Counted from the first letter of the stretch, positions 1 through 7,834 are shown. The stretch is DNA of 38,814 bases from Methanoregula sp. (GCA_023228295.1 JALOBP010000017.1:1-38814); one strand, 5' to 3'. A program made the numbers and translations. Notes: generated by a model not told the origin, from the letters alone.

Positions 1-60
1 GACATCATCGCCCACGGCCACCCCCACCGGGTCCTGCGTGAGCACGAAAAGGAGGAGTGA
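1..60 (+). CDS. Metal ABC transporter ATPase, C-terminal end (partial)
   Basis: Only the last 19 codons and a TGA stop are in the window. The tail reads IIAHGHPHRVLREHEKEE and is rich in His and acidic residues, which fits the C-terminus of a zinc/manganese-type ABC ATPase. The assignment rests mainly on the next gene, an ABC-3 family permease whose GTG start overlaps this stop by four bases (GTGA). That overlap implies translational coupling in a transporter operon. The ATPase core lies to the left of the window and cannot be checked. Confidence 0.6.
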   Translation, partial: DIIAHGHPHRVLREHEKEE

Positions 61-869
61 CATTGTTCTCGCTTCTCGGCTACACGTTCTTCCAGAATGC
101 CCTGATTGCAGGAGTTCTTGCAAGCATTGCCTGCGGCATCATCGGGACATACGTCGTCATCCGACGCATGGTTGCCGTCAGCGGCGGGATCTCCCACGCA
201 GCATTCGGCGGGATCGGTCTTGGGTACTTCCTCGGGATCGAACCCCTGCTCGGCGCCCTCGGCTTCACCGTAGGGGCTGCCCTGACCATGGGCGAACTCG
301 AACACCGGGCAGAGCAGCACATGGATACCCTCATCGGGGCGGTCTGGGCAACCGGCATGGCACTCGGGATCCTCTTCATCTACATAACACCCGGTTTTGC
401 CCCCGACCTCTTCGGGTACCTGTTCGGCAACATCCTGCTGGTGCCGCAGAGCGATCTGATACTCATGTTGGTGCTGGTCGCGGTCATCGTTATCACCGTG
501 GGGGTTCTCTTCAACGACCTCATGGCGGTCACCTTTGACGAGGAGTATGCCACCGTGATCAACCTGCCCGTGGAGCGGCTCATGCTTATCCTGCTGGTGC
601 TCATCGCCCTCACCGTCGTCATGCTCATTCAGGTCGTCGGGATCATTCTGGTCATTGCCCTTCTCACACTGCCGGCCGCCATTAGTCGGGAGTGTACCGC
701 CAAGGTGAAGACCATGATGCTCTATGCGGTTCTTCTCGGGATCGCCTTTACAACGACGGGCATCTTCCTCTCGGCTTTCCTGAACATCCCCTCGGGTGCA
801 ACCATTATCCTTGTGAGCGCGGCAGCCTACGGGGGAGTGCTCATAAAAAAGCATGCCTCCCGCCGGTAA
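57..869 (+). CDS. Metal ABC transporter permease (ABC-3/ZnuB family)
   Basis: A 270-residue integral membrane protein with about eight hydrophobic segments. It is the likely inner-membrane channel for Zn2+ or Mn2+ uptake, energised by the ATPase ending at base 60. Family hallmarks include an N-terminal IACGIIGTYVVIRRM block followed by SGGISHAAFGGIGLGYFLG, typical of ZnuB/MntB permeases, and a C-terminal GATIILVSAAAYG helix. Length is normal for the family. The GTG start overlaps the upstream stop. The metal cannot be decided from sequence. No substrate-binding protein gene follows, so it may lie upstream. A presumed promoter begins just after, at about 940. Confidence 0.9.
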   Translation: MTLFSLLGYTFFQNALIAGVLASIACGIIGTYVVIRRMVAVSGGISHAAFGGIGLGYFLGIEPLLGALGFTVGAALTMGELEHRAEQHMDTLIGAVWATGMALGILFIYITPGFAPDLFGYLFGNILLVPQSDLILMLVLVAVIVITVGVLFNDLMAVTFDEEYATVINLPVERLMLILLVLIALTVVMLIQVVGIILVIALLTLPAAISRECTAKVKTMMLYAVLLGIAFTTTGIFLSAFLNIPSGATIILVSAAAYGGVLIKKHASRR

Positions 870-939
870 CCCGGTTGTTCCGGGAATTCCCCCCCACTTC
901 AGGCAGGAGACGGCAGCATGGATATTGCCCGGATCAAAG

Positions 940-973
940 TTTTTAAATGATTTATGCGCATATGAGTAATTAT
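940..973 (+). promoter_or_regulatory. Promoter with shared 23-bp operator-like element, copy 1
   Basis: A TATA-like TTTTTAAAT (940-948) is followed after two bases by a 23-bp element at 951-973 built as TTTATGC-n-CATATG-n-GTAAT-n-AT. It matches the element at 2145-2167 at 20 of 23 positions, and both lie about 29 bp before a start codon. The core CATATG is self-complementary. Position between TATA box and expected transcription start suggests a repressor site. The small DUF134 regulator encoded between the two sites is the obvious candidate, by inference only. Confidence 0.55.
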
Positions 974-1002
974 CGTACGACATCCGTACGGTCGGTGAAC
1001 AC

Positions 1003-1239
1003 ATGCCAGAAGATACACAACCCTCATCCGGCGATACCGGAAAATCCCATGACGAGAACGAATCCACCACCCTCCATACCTGCGCCTGTGGCGAACAGCA
1101 CGAGGAAAACCCGGGTTCTACCAGCCACCGCGAGTCCTGCACGTCTCCCTTGAAATTCGGCGATACCTGTTGCTGTGGATCCGGTAATACTCCCAATAGA
1201 GAGCAGCACCGATGCGGCCACGGGCCCCGGTGCCGGTAA
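1003..1239 (+). CDS. Small cysteine-rich protein, unknown function
   Basis: A 78-residue hydrophilic protein with eight cysteines, including a CAC pair near residue 27, a CCC triplet at 56-58 and Cys71/Cys77, plus several His. The first 20 residues are acidic and polar. No signal peptide or membrane segment is seen. The ATG follows GGTGA at a short spacing and lies 30 bp after the operator-like element at 951-973, the same layout as the small gene at 2195. Metal or iron-sulfur binding is plausible given the AtwA and Mrp neighbours, but no family is recognised. A different-frame reading exists over part of this stretch; the Cys-rich frame and promoter context favour this one. Confidence 0.5.
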   Translation: MPEDTQPSSGDTGKSHDENESTTLHTCACGEQHEENPGSTSHRESCTSPLKFGDTCCCGSGNTPNREQHRCGHGPRCR

Positions 1240-1277
1240 CGATAAAACTCTGTTTTTACTCCTGCGGAGAAACTGCC

Positions 1278-1601
1278 ATGACCCGTCATCCGGAAGTCCC
1301 TGAACTGGTAGAACAGTACATGGAAGCATCCGGAACTGCGGGCTGCTGGGTGACTGTGCGGGAGATCCGGGCACATTTTAATCTCGATGACTCAATAGCT
1401 CCGGCACTTTCCGGGTTTTTACAGAAGATTTACCAGGGCCCGTTTTTCACCTGCCGGTACAAGGTGGCAAGAATTGAAAAATTCCAGGATACGGTTCCCC
1501 CCTACCGGATTATCAGCAAATATTTCGTACAGGAGCGACCGTTGCTCAGCAAACATTCGCAGCGCACTGCGGAGTGCAGCCACCTGCAGCAGAACCAATA
1601 A
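1278..1601 (+). CDS. Uncharacterised ~107-aa protein, paralogue of 4904-5215
   Basis: Soluble protein of 107 residues with no recognised family. It aligns over most of its length with the protein at 4904-5215. Shared pieces are an N-terminal LxEQxME, then WVTVxExRxxF, SGFLxxxxxGxF, YxVxRIE and a C-terminal P-x-RY/I-x-V-x-RP block. The first half could fold as a winged helix (WVTVREIRAHF followed by a helix), so DNA binding is possible but unproven. ATG follows GGAG with nine bases between. The two copies bracket the DUF134-AtwA-Mrp cluster, suggesting a role tied to it. The last ~15 residues are unlike the paralogue. Confidence 0.7.
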   Translation: MTRHPEVPELVEQYMEASGTAGCWVTVREIRAHFNLDDSIAPALSGFLQKIYQGPFFTCRYKVARIEKFQDTVPPYRIISKYFVQERPLLSKHSQRTAECSHLQQNQ

Positions 1602-1648
1602 ACAAGTTATACTATTCCTGATACAACCTATTGGTAAGGAGATTTCAC

Positions 1649-2023
1649 TTGGCAACTGACGAGAAAGAGGAGGTAAACGAATGCCCCCGCCGGGGCAGGC
1701 CGCGGATGAAACGAATCATCGCCATTGCATCCGAATCCCGGTGCTATAAGCCGTGCTGCCACCCGGAAGAAGGACAGGGGATCTCCCTCCAGCCCGAGGA
1801 GATCGAGCTGATCCGGCTCATCGATCTCGAAGGGCTCGAGCAGGAAGAGGCGGCCGAAAAACTCGGGGTTTCCCGCAAGACCGCGTGGAGGGACCTTCAC
1901 GAGGCCCGGCGCAAGATTGCTGATGCACTCGTCAATGGCAAAGGCATCGAGATGGCCGGCTGCACGAAAGCCGCCGAAGGCCGGTGCCCGAAATGCCCGC
2001 GGGACGCTGCTGACCAATCCTAA
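1649..2023 (+). CDS. DUF134 (UPF0251) family DNA-binding regulator
   Basis: Predicted 124-residue regulator. It opens with a CPRRGRPR block typical of DUF134 proteins, followed by a Cys cluster (CYKPCCHP) and a sigma-region-4-like helix-turn-helix: EEIELIRLIDLEGLEQEEAA then KLGVSRKTAWRDLHEARRKI. A C-terminal CxxxxxxxRCPKCP adds a second Cys cluster, suggesting metal or redox sensing. A TTG start at 1649 is chosen because AAGGAG lies eight bases before it; an in-frame TTG at 1631 has no such site. The family is widespread in methanogens and often sits beside Mrp-type ATPases. It is the best candidate to bind the 23-bp element on either side of it. Confidence 0.85.
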   Translation: MATDEKEEVNECPRRGRPRMKRIIAIASESRCYKPCCHPEEGQGISLQPEEIELIRLIDLEGLEQEEAAEKLGVSRKTAWRDLHEARRKIADALVNGKGIEMAGCTKAAEGRCPKCPRDAADQS

Positions 2024-2136
2024 AAACCATTCAAACTTTTTTCGCGGGCCGGGGGTGCCCGGTATGCCGGGGCCATAATGGCAGCCGGGAGATGCAAGCC
2101 GGTGCCCGCTCCGCATACAATCCTGTGATCCCGATC

Positions 2137-2167
2137 CTTAAATCTTTATGCTCATATGTGTAATAAT
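2137..2167 (+). promoter_or_regulatory. Promoter with shared 23-bp operator-like element, copy 2
   Basis: CTTAAATC (2137-2144) looks like a TATA box and abuts the element at 2145-2167, again TTTATGC-n-CATATG-n-GTAAT-n-AT. Three of 23 positions differ from the copy at 951-973. It ends 28 bp before the ATG at 2195. It probably drives the DUF5320-like gene, atwA and the Mrp gene as one unit. Confidence 0.55.
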
Positions 2168-2194
2168 TCCCTGCGAAGATCCAGAGGTATCATT

Positions 2195-2341
2195 ATGCCG
2201 AATTTTGATGGAAACGGCCCGCTGAAGCGGGGGCGGATAATCGGGCGGGGACAGGGACCCTGCCCGCAGCGCAACGAAGATGACAGGCTGCAAACCTGCG
2301 ATGCAGAACCAGACGCCAGAGAAAAACAGAAAACCGACTGA
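2195..2341 (+). CDS. DUF5320-like small protein
   Basis: A 48-residue peptide beginning MPNFDGNGPLKRGRIIGRG, followed by QGPCP. This is a variant of the MPGFDGTGPxGxGxxTGRGxGxC opening of DUF5320-type proteins, which occur beside Mrp ATPases and NifX/NifB-like cofactor proteins in archaea and anaerobic bacteria. Here the second GPG motif is basic (KRGR) and the usual coiled-coil C-terminus is replaced by a short charged tail with one more Cys, so it is a short member. An AGAGG lies ahead of the ATG. It ends 20 bases before atwA, consistent with an operon. Function is unknown. Confidence 0.65.
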   Translation: MPNFDGNGPLKRGRIIGRGQGPCPQRNEDDRLQTCDAEPDAREKQKTD

Positions 2342-2361
2342 CCATCCGGAGGAGGAACAAC

Positions 2362-3957
2362 ATGCCAAAGCCATTCATCAGCGTTCATGACCTCTGCATG
2401 GACTTTCACGATACGCGGGTCCTGAACAAGGTATCATTCGAGATCCCGGAAGGGGAGATCATAGGCGTTATCGGGCGGAGCGGCGCCGGGAAAAGCGTAC
2501 TCATGCACCTTCTCCGTGGTGTTGAGGAACCACCGACCGGGGGTTCCATCGTGTATCACATGGCCGCCTGCGACCGCTGCACCCACATGGACGTCCAGAG
2601 CCGTGCCGGCAAAAAGTGCCCGGAGTGCGGAGGGGAGCTCGTAGCCGTTGATGTCGATCTCTGGGATGAGAAGAGCGATGGTATGAAGTCCCGGGTCATG
2701 AACCGGACCGCTATCATGTTCCAGCGGACGTTTGCACTCTATGGGGACGACCGGGTGATCGAGAACATCCTGCACGCACTTGACGACATCCGCTACCCGC
2801 AGGAACATGCGGTTAACCGTGCCGCCGACCTCATCGACCAGGTGCACCTCTCGCACCGGATGATGCATATCGCCCGCGACCTTTCGGGAGGCGAGAAGCA
2901 GCGCGTAGTTCTTGCCCGGCAGCTTGCCAAGAACCCGGCCATGCTCTTTGCAGACGAGCCCACGGGCACACTCGACCCCGGCACAGCCCGGCTTGTGCAC
3001 GGGATGCTCATTGATGCTGCCCGGAAGAACTCGATGGGTATGGTCGTCACTTCCCACTTCTCGCAGGTGATCGAGGACATGACGAACCGCGCTATCCTGC
3101 TGGCTGACGGGGAGATCGCCGCCATCGGTTCGCCAAAGAAGGTAATCCGTTCATTTGTAAAGGACTTCCACAATATTGAGGATGGGCCCCCGTCAGAGAT
3201 CGGCGAGACGATCCTCACTGCCCGCGATGTGACCAAGCGGTATATATCCGTTGACCGCGGGGTGGTGAAAGCCGTGAACATGGTCACGTTCGATGTAGCA
3301 AAGAAGGAGATTTTCGGCATCATTGGAAAGAGCGGTGCGGGCAAGACCACCCTCTCCCGGATCATCTCCGGCATCATCGAGCCCACGAGTGGCGAGATGA
3401 ACATCCTGATCGGCGACGACTGGGTGGACATGACAAAACCCGGCATTGAACTGCGGGGCAGGGCTAAGGAATACATCGGGCTCCTGCACCAAGAGTACGA
3501 CCTCTTCCCCCACCGCACGGTCATCGACAACCTGACCGATTCGATCGGTCTCGAGTTCCCCAAGGAGCTTGCAATACGAAAAGCCGTCGTTACACTCAAG
3601 ATGGCCGGGTTCTCTGAAGAGAAAGCCCGTGATATCCTGGACAGGCACCCGGCTGAGCTCTCGGACGGCGAGCGGCACCGCGTAGCCCTTGCGCAGGTAC
3701 TCATCCGTGAACCACGCCTCGTGGTCCTCGATGAGCCGACAGGCACCATGGACCCCATCACCAAGCAGGACGTCAAGAACTCGATCCTGCATGCCCGCGA
3801 CGAGATGGACGAGACCTTTATCGTGGTCTCCCATGACATGGACTTTGTCCGGGACATCTGCGACCGGCTCGCCCTGATGCGGGGCGGAAAAATCATCGAA
3901 ATCGGGCCGACAAAAACAATCCTCGCACAAGTCACTGACGACGATAAAAGAGACTAA
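2362..3957 (+). CDS. atwA: Methyl-coenzyme M reductase system component A2 (AtwA)
   Basis: A 531-residue protein with two ABC ATPase domains and no membrane segment. AtwA is the ATP-binding component needed, with other factors, for ATP-dependent reductive activation of methyl-CoM reductase, the final enzyme of methanogenesis. Domain 1 has Walker A GRSGAGKS (38-45), signature LSGGE (174-178) and Walker B MLFADEP. Between Walker A and the Q-loop there is an inserted four-Cys knuckle (Cys70, 73, 86, 89), typical of this family. Domain 2 has Walker A GKSGAGKT (about 322-329), a variant signature LSDGE and Walker B LVVLDEP. A strong GGAGGAGG precedes the ATG. The Mrp gene starts 16 bases after its stop. 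Confidence 0.93.
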   Translation: MPKPFISVHDLCMDFHDTRVLNKVSFEIPEGEIIGVIGRSGAGKSVLMHLLRGVEEPPTGGSIVYHMAACDRCTHMDVQSRAGKKCPECGGELVAVDVDLWDEKSDGMKSRVMNRTAIMFQRTFALYGDDRVIENILHALDDIRYPQEHAVNRAADLIDQVHLSHRMMHIARDLSGGEKQRVVLARQLAKNPAMLFADEPTGTLDPGTARLVHGMLIDAARKNSMGMVVTSHFSQVIEDMTNRAILLADGEIAAIGSPKKVIRSFVKDFHNIEDGPPSEIGETILTARDVTKRYISVDRGVVKAVNMVTFDVAKKEIFGIIGKSGAGKTTLSRIISGIIEPTSGEMNILIGDDWVDMTKPGIELRGRAKEYIGLLHQEYDLFPHRTVIDNLTDSIGLEFPKELAIRKAVVTLKMAGFSEEKARDILDRHPAELSDGERHRVALAQVLIREPRLVVLDEPTGTMDPITKQDVKNSILHARDEMDETFIVVSHDMDFVRDICDRLALMRGGKIIEIGPTKTILAQVTDDDKRD

Positions 3958-3973
3958 AATTTCAGGAAGTACT

Positions 3974-4855
3974 ATGACAGCAAAAAAGCAGAACGATACC
4001 ACCAGCTGCGCTGATAACTGCAGCACCTGTGCCCCGGCACAGCCACAAAGTGCCCCAAAAGGGCTGCCACCGAAAGCAAAGGTCGATGTAAAAAACGTCA
4101 TCCTCGTGTTGAGCGGGAAAGGCGGGGTCGGCAAATCCACGGTTTCCGTGAACCTTGCATTTGCACTTGCCAACACCGGAAAAAAAGTCGGCCTTCTCGA
4201 CCTCGATTTCCATGGCCCCAATATCCCCAAGATGCTCGGAATTGAAGACCAGCGGCCGGCGGTGCTTGCTAATGCCATCGAGCCGGTCCACGTTACCGGA
4301 AATCTCGCCGTTATCTCTATGGCATTCCTTCTGCCGGATACGAGCACACCGGTAGTCTGGCGCGGCCCGATGAAAATGACGGCAATCCAGCAGTTCCTTG
4401 CTGAGGTGAACTGGGGTGCACTCGACTATCTCGTCGTTGATCTCCCGCCCGGCACAGGGGACGAGGCGCTCACCATCGCCCAGCTCTCCCCCAATGTGCG
4501 GGGCGCCGTCATCGTGACAACCCCGCAGGATGTTGCCGTCATGGATGCGATGCGGGCAGCAAAATTCATTGAGAAACTCGACCTGCCGGTGCTGGGGGTC
4601 ATCGAGAATATGAGCGGGATGGTCTGCCCCCACTGCGGGGATGTCATCAACCTCTTCAGCATTGGCGGCGGGAAGAGCGCTGCTGAGGATCTCGGCGTCC
4701 CGTTCCTTGGGGCAATCCCCCTTGACCCGGCAATGGTTACAGCCGGCGATGAGGGTCGCCCGTATATCCTCCGCCACTCAAACACAGCCACAGGGAAAGC
4801 CGTTGATCTTGTTATGGAAAACCTGGCGGCACAGATCGATGCGGATCCGAAGTAA
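3974..4855 (+). CDS. Mrp/NBP35-family iron-sulfur carrier ATPase
   Basis: A 293-residue P-loop ATPase of the ParA/MinD superfamily, expected to bind and transfer [4Fe-4S] clusters to apoproteins in the cytoplasm. The N-terminus carries Cys12, Cys16 and Cys19, resembling the NBP35 N-terminal cluster. The deviant Walker A GKGGVGKST is at 48-56, followed by LLDLDFHGPNIPKMLG. A GVIENMSGMVCPHC block holds the bridging CxxC (Cys218, Cys221), which joins two subunits through a shared cluster. Length is full. Co-transcription with atwA is likely and suggests service to the MCR activation machinery or other Fe-S enzymes; that link is inferred from position only. Confidence 0.92.
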   Translation: MTAKKQNDTTSCADNCSTCAPAQPQSAPKGLPPKAKVDVKNVILVLSGKGGVGKSTVSVNLAFALANTGKKVGLLDLDFHGPNIPKMLGIEDQRPAVLANAIEPVHVTGNLAVISMAFLLPDTSTPVVWRGPMKMTAIQQFLAEVNWGALDYLVVDLPPGTGDEALTIAQLSPNVRGAVIVTTPQDVAVMDAMRAAKFIEKLDLPVLGVIENMSGMVCPHCGDVINLFSIGGGKSAAEDLGVPFLGAIPLDPAMVTAGDEGRPYILRHSNTATGKAVDLVMENLAAQIDADPK

Positions 4856-4903
4856 GAACTCGGCTACACGGTAAGACCGGTACAGTAGAGACAGGGGTTT
4901 GCC

Positions 4904-5215
4904 ATGAATAAATATCCCGCTATAACGGAACTGCTGGAGCAGTTCATGGAAGAAGAGGGCAGTGATGAGCAATGGGTCACCGTACAGGAGCTCCGCGAGC
5001 GTTTCAGCCTGACCCGGTACCAGTGCAACACAGTCTCTGGCTTTTTATGCAGGCTGGAGTTCGGGTCGTTCGGCCGGTTCCCGTATATTGTAACAAGGAT
5101 TGAACTGGCCGGAAGTTCCAATCCGCCTAAAAACAGGTATCTCGTGAAGCGGAGACCTGTGCACGGCACAGGGATTCAGATGGAACGTGTTTCGCATGAG
5201 AGCGGGGGGGTTTAG
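4904..5215 (+). CDS. Uncharacterised 103-aa protein, paralogue of 1278-1601
   Basis: Small soluble protein that repeats the layout of the protein at 1278-1601: LLEQFMEE, WVTVQELRERF, SGFLCRLEFGSFGRF, YIVTRIE and a closing NRYLVKRRPVHG. The region around residues 20-45 reads like a winged-helix recognition unit, but no known family is recognised. It starts 48 bases after the Mrp stop and follows a weak AGGGG. Sitting at the downstream border of the cluster while its sister sits upstream suggests duplication around, or functional association with, AtwA and Mrp. Confidence 0.7.
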   Translation: MNKYPAITELLEQFMEEEGSDEQWVTVQELRERFSLTRYQCNTVSGFLCRLEFGSFGRFPYIVTRIELAGSSNPPKNRYLVKRRPVHGTGIQMERVSHESGGV

Positions 5216-5538
5216 GAATTTCTGTGCTCCACCCGCATCAGTCCATGGAACGTCGCAAAGCTCGGAGCAGTGGTTAGGAATAAATGGGCAAAGCCCCGGA
5301 CCGGCACTAGCCAAGTGCGGCCGGGATCGGTAACGCTCCCGGAATTTCACCGTAAAAAAATATTTACACGTCATTGTATTTATAATAATTTTTTATAAGA
5401 ACATACCCAAAAACAGCTGAATTTTTGTTTTAAGGAAATTTTGGGGTGGAAATATATACCAGGTGCAACAACCGGGAACCTAGTGGATCCGGCACGTCCC
5501 GACCCGTTCGTGCCTGCCTAAAAAGTGTGGTGTTAATA
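5216..5538. other. Intergenic region, 323 bp, promoter-like AT-rich second half
   Basis: No protein gene is visible. From about 5350 the base composition turns strongly AT-rich, with several TATA-like strings (near 5376-5390 and AAATATATA at 5450-5458). These could promote the membrane protein starting at 5539, though the latter lies some 80 bp ahead of that start. The first half has ordinary composition and no clear structure. Confidence 0.4.
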
Positions 5539-6084
5539 ATGACAGAAAATACGTATGATGAAAGCCGCTCGCTCATGGCAGACGTCCTCTCATTTGGGAA
5601 CTTGGACGTTATCATGGTTGCCGTGGTCTTTCTCCAGTCGCTCCTGATAGCGTGGTTCCTGTTCCTGATCCTCGACGGGTTCGAAATCTCACTGTTCTTC
5701 CAGTTCCTGCAGGGTATTGCCATCCTTTTTGCCATCATGGTGCCGGTTTTCGTACTCCTCGATGGCTTTCAGGACCTCTCAATCCAGGACGGGTTCTTCA
5801 TCCCGCTTGTCCTATACACGTTCATGTTCGCCCTCTTCAACTCCCTGATCAGGAATACCCTCCTGTTCTTCGATCCCACAATCATCCTCCCCGCCATTGC
5901 CGGGGGGATCGGGTTTGGGCTGGTTGGCCTTGGCGCCTATCACCTGCCACGGAACCCGACTAAATCGTTTGCTGCCGTGACGGCCGGCATCACAATAATC
6001 TTCCTCAGCACTCCTGTAATCCTTACCGGGCTGCTTTATGCCTTCACGGGAGACATTGCGGCAATCCCCGCAATGTTCACTTAA
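5539..6084 (+). CDS. Multi-spanning membrane protein, unknown function
   Basis: A 181-residue protein with about five strongly hydrophobic segments: VIMVAVVFLQSLLIAWFLF, then IAILFAIMVPVFVLL, LVLYTFMFALF, ILPAIAGGIGFGLVGLGAY and a final pair up to the C-terminus. The N-terminal 20 residues are polar and acidic. No catalytic or transport motif is recognisable. ATG at 5539 is preferred over earlier in-frame codons because the predicted protein then starts just before the first helix. It stands alone between AT-rich flanks. Confidence 0.65.
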   Translation: MTENTYDESRSLMADVLSFGNLDVIMVAVVFLQSLLIAWFLFLILDGFEISLFFQFLQGIAILFAIMVPVFVLLDGFQDLSIQDGFFIPLVLYTFMFALFNSLIRNTLLFFDPTIILPAIAGGIGFGLVGLGAYHLPRNPTKSFAAVTAGITIIFLSTPVILTGLLYAFTGDIAAIPAMFT

Positions 6085-6209
6085 AATCATTTCTTTTTAT
6101 TATACGAATATCTAGCAAAGTATTCCGGTAACGGAGTCAGGTTTGGTGCAGTTTTGTAATCCTCATACACACATAAAGATAACACCGGACCTACAGATCC
6201 GGGATTTCC

Positions 6210-6594
6210 ATGTTTTCACTTGATTCGCTCAGGTCCCAGGCAAGGAACTCAAGCACGAGATCTATGTCCTCTAACTTGCACGCGGGGACCCGCGGATCCC
6301 AAAGTATGCGAAGGCCGTGATCCTGATGACGGGGGGATATGCCCTGAGCCCCATCAATCATATCCCAGACTTTATCCCGGTTCTCGGACTTCTCGATGAT
6401 CTCATCGTAGTGCCGGCAGGAATCGCGCTTGCGATTGCCTGATGCCGGAACACGTGCTGGATGAATATTGTACGCATGCGACAACGGAACTGTAGGATAC
6501 CGGCGCCACCCACAGGGCCTGGCTGCTGATTATTCTCGTCATCAGGCTATTTATCCTACTGCTGACAGTAAAATTCCAGTTCCTGATATGGTAA
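6210..6594 (+). pseudogene. DUF1232 (YkvA-like) membrane protein, degraded
   Basis: Reading across three frames recovers a DUF1232 protein. The open start MFSLDSLRSQAR (ATG 6210) passes by a one-base shift near 6245 into LKHEIYVL, an in-frame TAA (6272), then LARGDPRIPKYAKAVILM, GGYALSPINHIPDFIP and VLGLLDDLIVVPAGIALA. A TGA (6440) follows; a second one-base shift gives MPEHVLDEY, a TAG (6493), and a hydrophobic tail ending FQFLIW and TAA at 6592. SPIxxIPDFIPVLGxLDDL is the family signature. Two frameshifts and three internal stops make this a dead gene rather than a sequencing slip. Confidence 0.85.
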
Positions 6595-6604
6595 CAGGGA
6601 GATA

Positions 6605-7834
6605 ATGATGGAAAGGGGAGCCGTAAGAATTCATTTTCGCAATCCTCATACCCTCGCAGATAAAACAAAAAGTACCATGAAGAACCCCTTCCACATCATG
6701 ATCATCCCGACGCTGGGATGTCCTGGCCGGTGCAAGTACTGCTGGAGCTCGGACGAGGGGTCACCCATCATGAGCATCGACACAGTCAAAGACATTGTCG
6801 CATGGCTCAGGGATTTTCGAAATGAACGGGTCACCTTCACGTTCCACGGCGGAGAGCCGCTCCTTGCCGGCGCGGACTTTTACCGTCAGGCACTTCCGAT
6901 GCTCGCGGGGGAACCCGGACATCTCACTCCCGATTTTGCGATGCAGACGAATCTCTGGAGGATGACGCCTGAGATCGCCTCCGTGCTCGCGGAGTACCAT
7001 GTCCCACTCGGGTCGAGCATCGACGGCCCGGGGGAGATCACGGACTCGCAGCGGGGCGACGGCTACTTTGAGAAGTGCATGAAGGGTTATGAGATTGCCC
7101 GGGCTGCCGGCCTTCAGGTCCGGTTCATCTGCACGTTCACCAATAAATCAGTAAAGCACAAGGAAAAGATCTTCAATTTCTTTAAAGAGAAGGGCTTTGT
7201 CTTAAAACTCCACCCGGCCCTGCCCTCGCTCCGCTCGGAGAACCCGAAAGAGTGGGCGCTCGAACCGGAGGAGTATGGCGAGCTGCTGGTGTACCTCCTC
7301 GACAAATCACTTGAAAACATCGGGACGGTCGAGGTGATGAACATCAACGACCTCTGCCGCTGCGTCTTCACCTGCCGGGGCTCGGTCTGCACCTACGTGG
7401 ACTGCATGGGCAGTACGTTTGCCATAGGACCCGACGGAAGCATCTACCCCTGTTACCGATTTGTCGGGATGCCGGAGTGGGTGATGGCCAACGTGCGGGA
7501 CAAACCAATGATGGAGCAGCTCATGCAGTCCGAGCCCGGCCGGAGGATGATAGCGTTCTCCGAATACGTGGACAAGGCCTGCAAGGACTGCCCGCACATC
7601 AAATACTGCCGGGGCGGGTGCCCGTACAACGCGATCGCCCCATCGGGCGGGGCGCTGGGCGGGGTGGACCCCCACTGTGCGGCCTATATGCGGATCTTCG
7701 ACGAGCTCAACGAGCGGATGAACAATGAGATGTTCGACGAGGAGCCGATGCCGGGGATCGGGTTGGGTGCACTCTCTTCGCAAAAGAAGAAGCCCGGTGT
7801 GATGGCGCTGATACGGGCGATTGTCGAGAAATAG
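6605..7834 (+). CDS. SPASM radical SAM enzyme, putative peptide maturase (Mhun_1560 type)
   Basis: A 409-residue enzyme. The radical SAM motif is GCPGRCKYCW (Cys39, Cys43, Cys46), followed by the FTFHGGEPLL SAM-binding block and SSIDGP. The C-terminal third has a SPASM-type set of cysteines: CRCVFTCRGSVC near 250, CYRF near 281 and CKDCPHIKYCRGGCP near 326-340, expected to hold auxiliary [4Fe-4S] clusters. The overall pattern resembles the methanogen family described as putative peptide-modifying radical SAM enzymes (Mhun_1560). No obvious Cys-rich precursor peptide adjoins it. GGGAG lies before the ATG pair at 6605/6608; an internal Met25 lacks a ribosome site. Confidence 0.82.
   Translation: MMERGAVRIHFRNPHTLADKTKSTMKNPFHIMIIPTLGCPGRCKYCWSSDEGSPIMSIDTVKDIVAWLRDFRNERVTFTFHGGEPLLAGADFYRQALPMLAGEPGHLTPDFAMQTNLWRMTPEIASVLAEYHVPLGSSIDGPGEITDSQRGDGYFEKCMKGYEIARAAGLQVRFICTFTNKSVKHKEKIFNFFKEKGFVLKLHPALPSLRSENPKEWALEPEEYGELLVYLLDKSLENIGTVEVMNINDLCRCVFTCRGSVCTYVDCMGSTFAIGPDGSIYPCYRFVGMPEWVMANVRDKPMMEQLMQSEPGRRMIAFSEYVDKACKDCPHIKYCRGGCPYNAIAPSGGALGGVDPHCAAYMRIFDELNERMNNEMFDEEPMPGIGLGALSSQKKKPGVMALIRAIVEK

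Noticed and set aside
947..1153. 68-residue frame overlapping the Cys-rich gene
   Set aside because: It starts inside the promoter element and is Pro/Thr-rich out-of-frame sequence without a ribosome site.
2793..4347. Long minus-strand open frames opposite atwA and mrp
   Set aside because: They are antisense to strongly supported genes, rich in Ser/Arg/Ile in the way GC-rich antisense frames are, and show no family motif.
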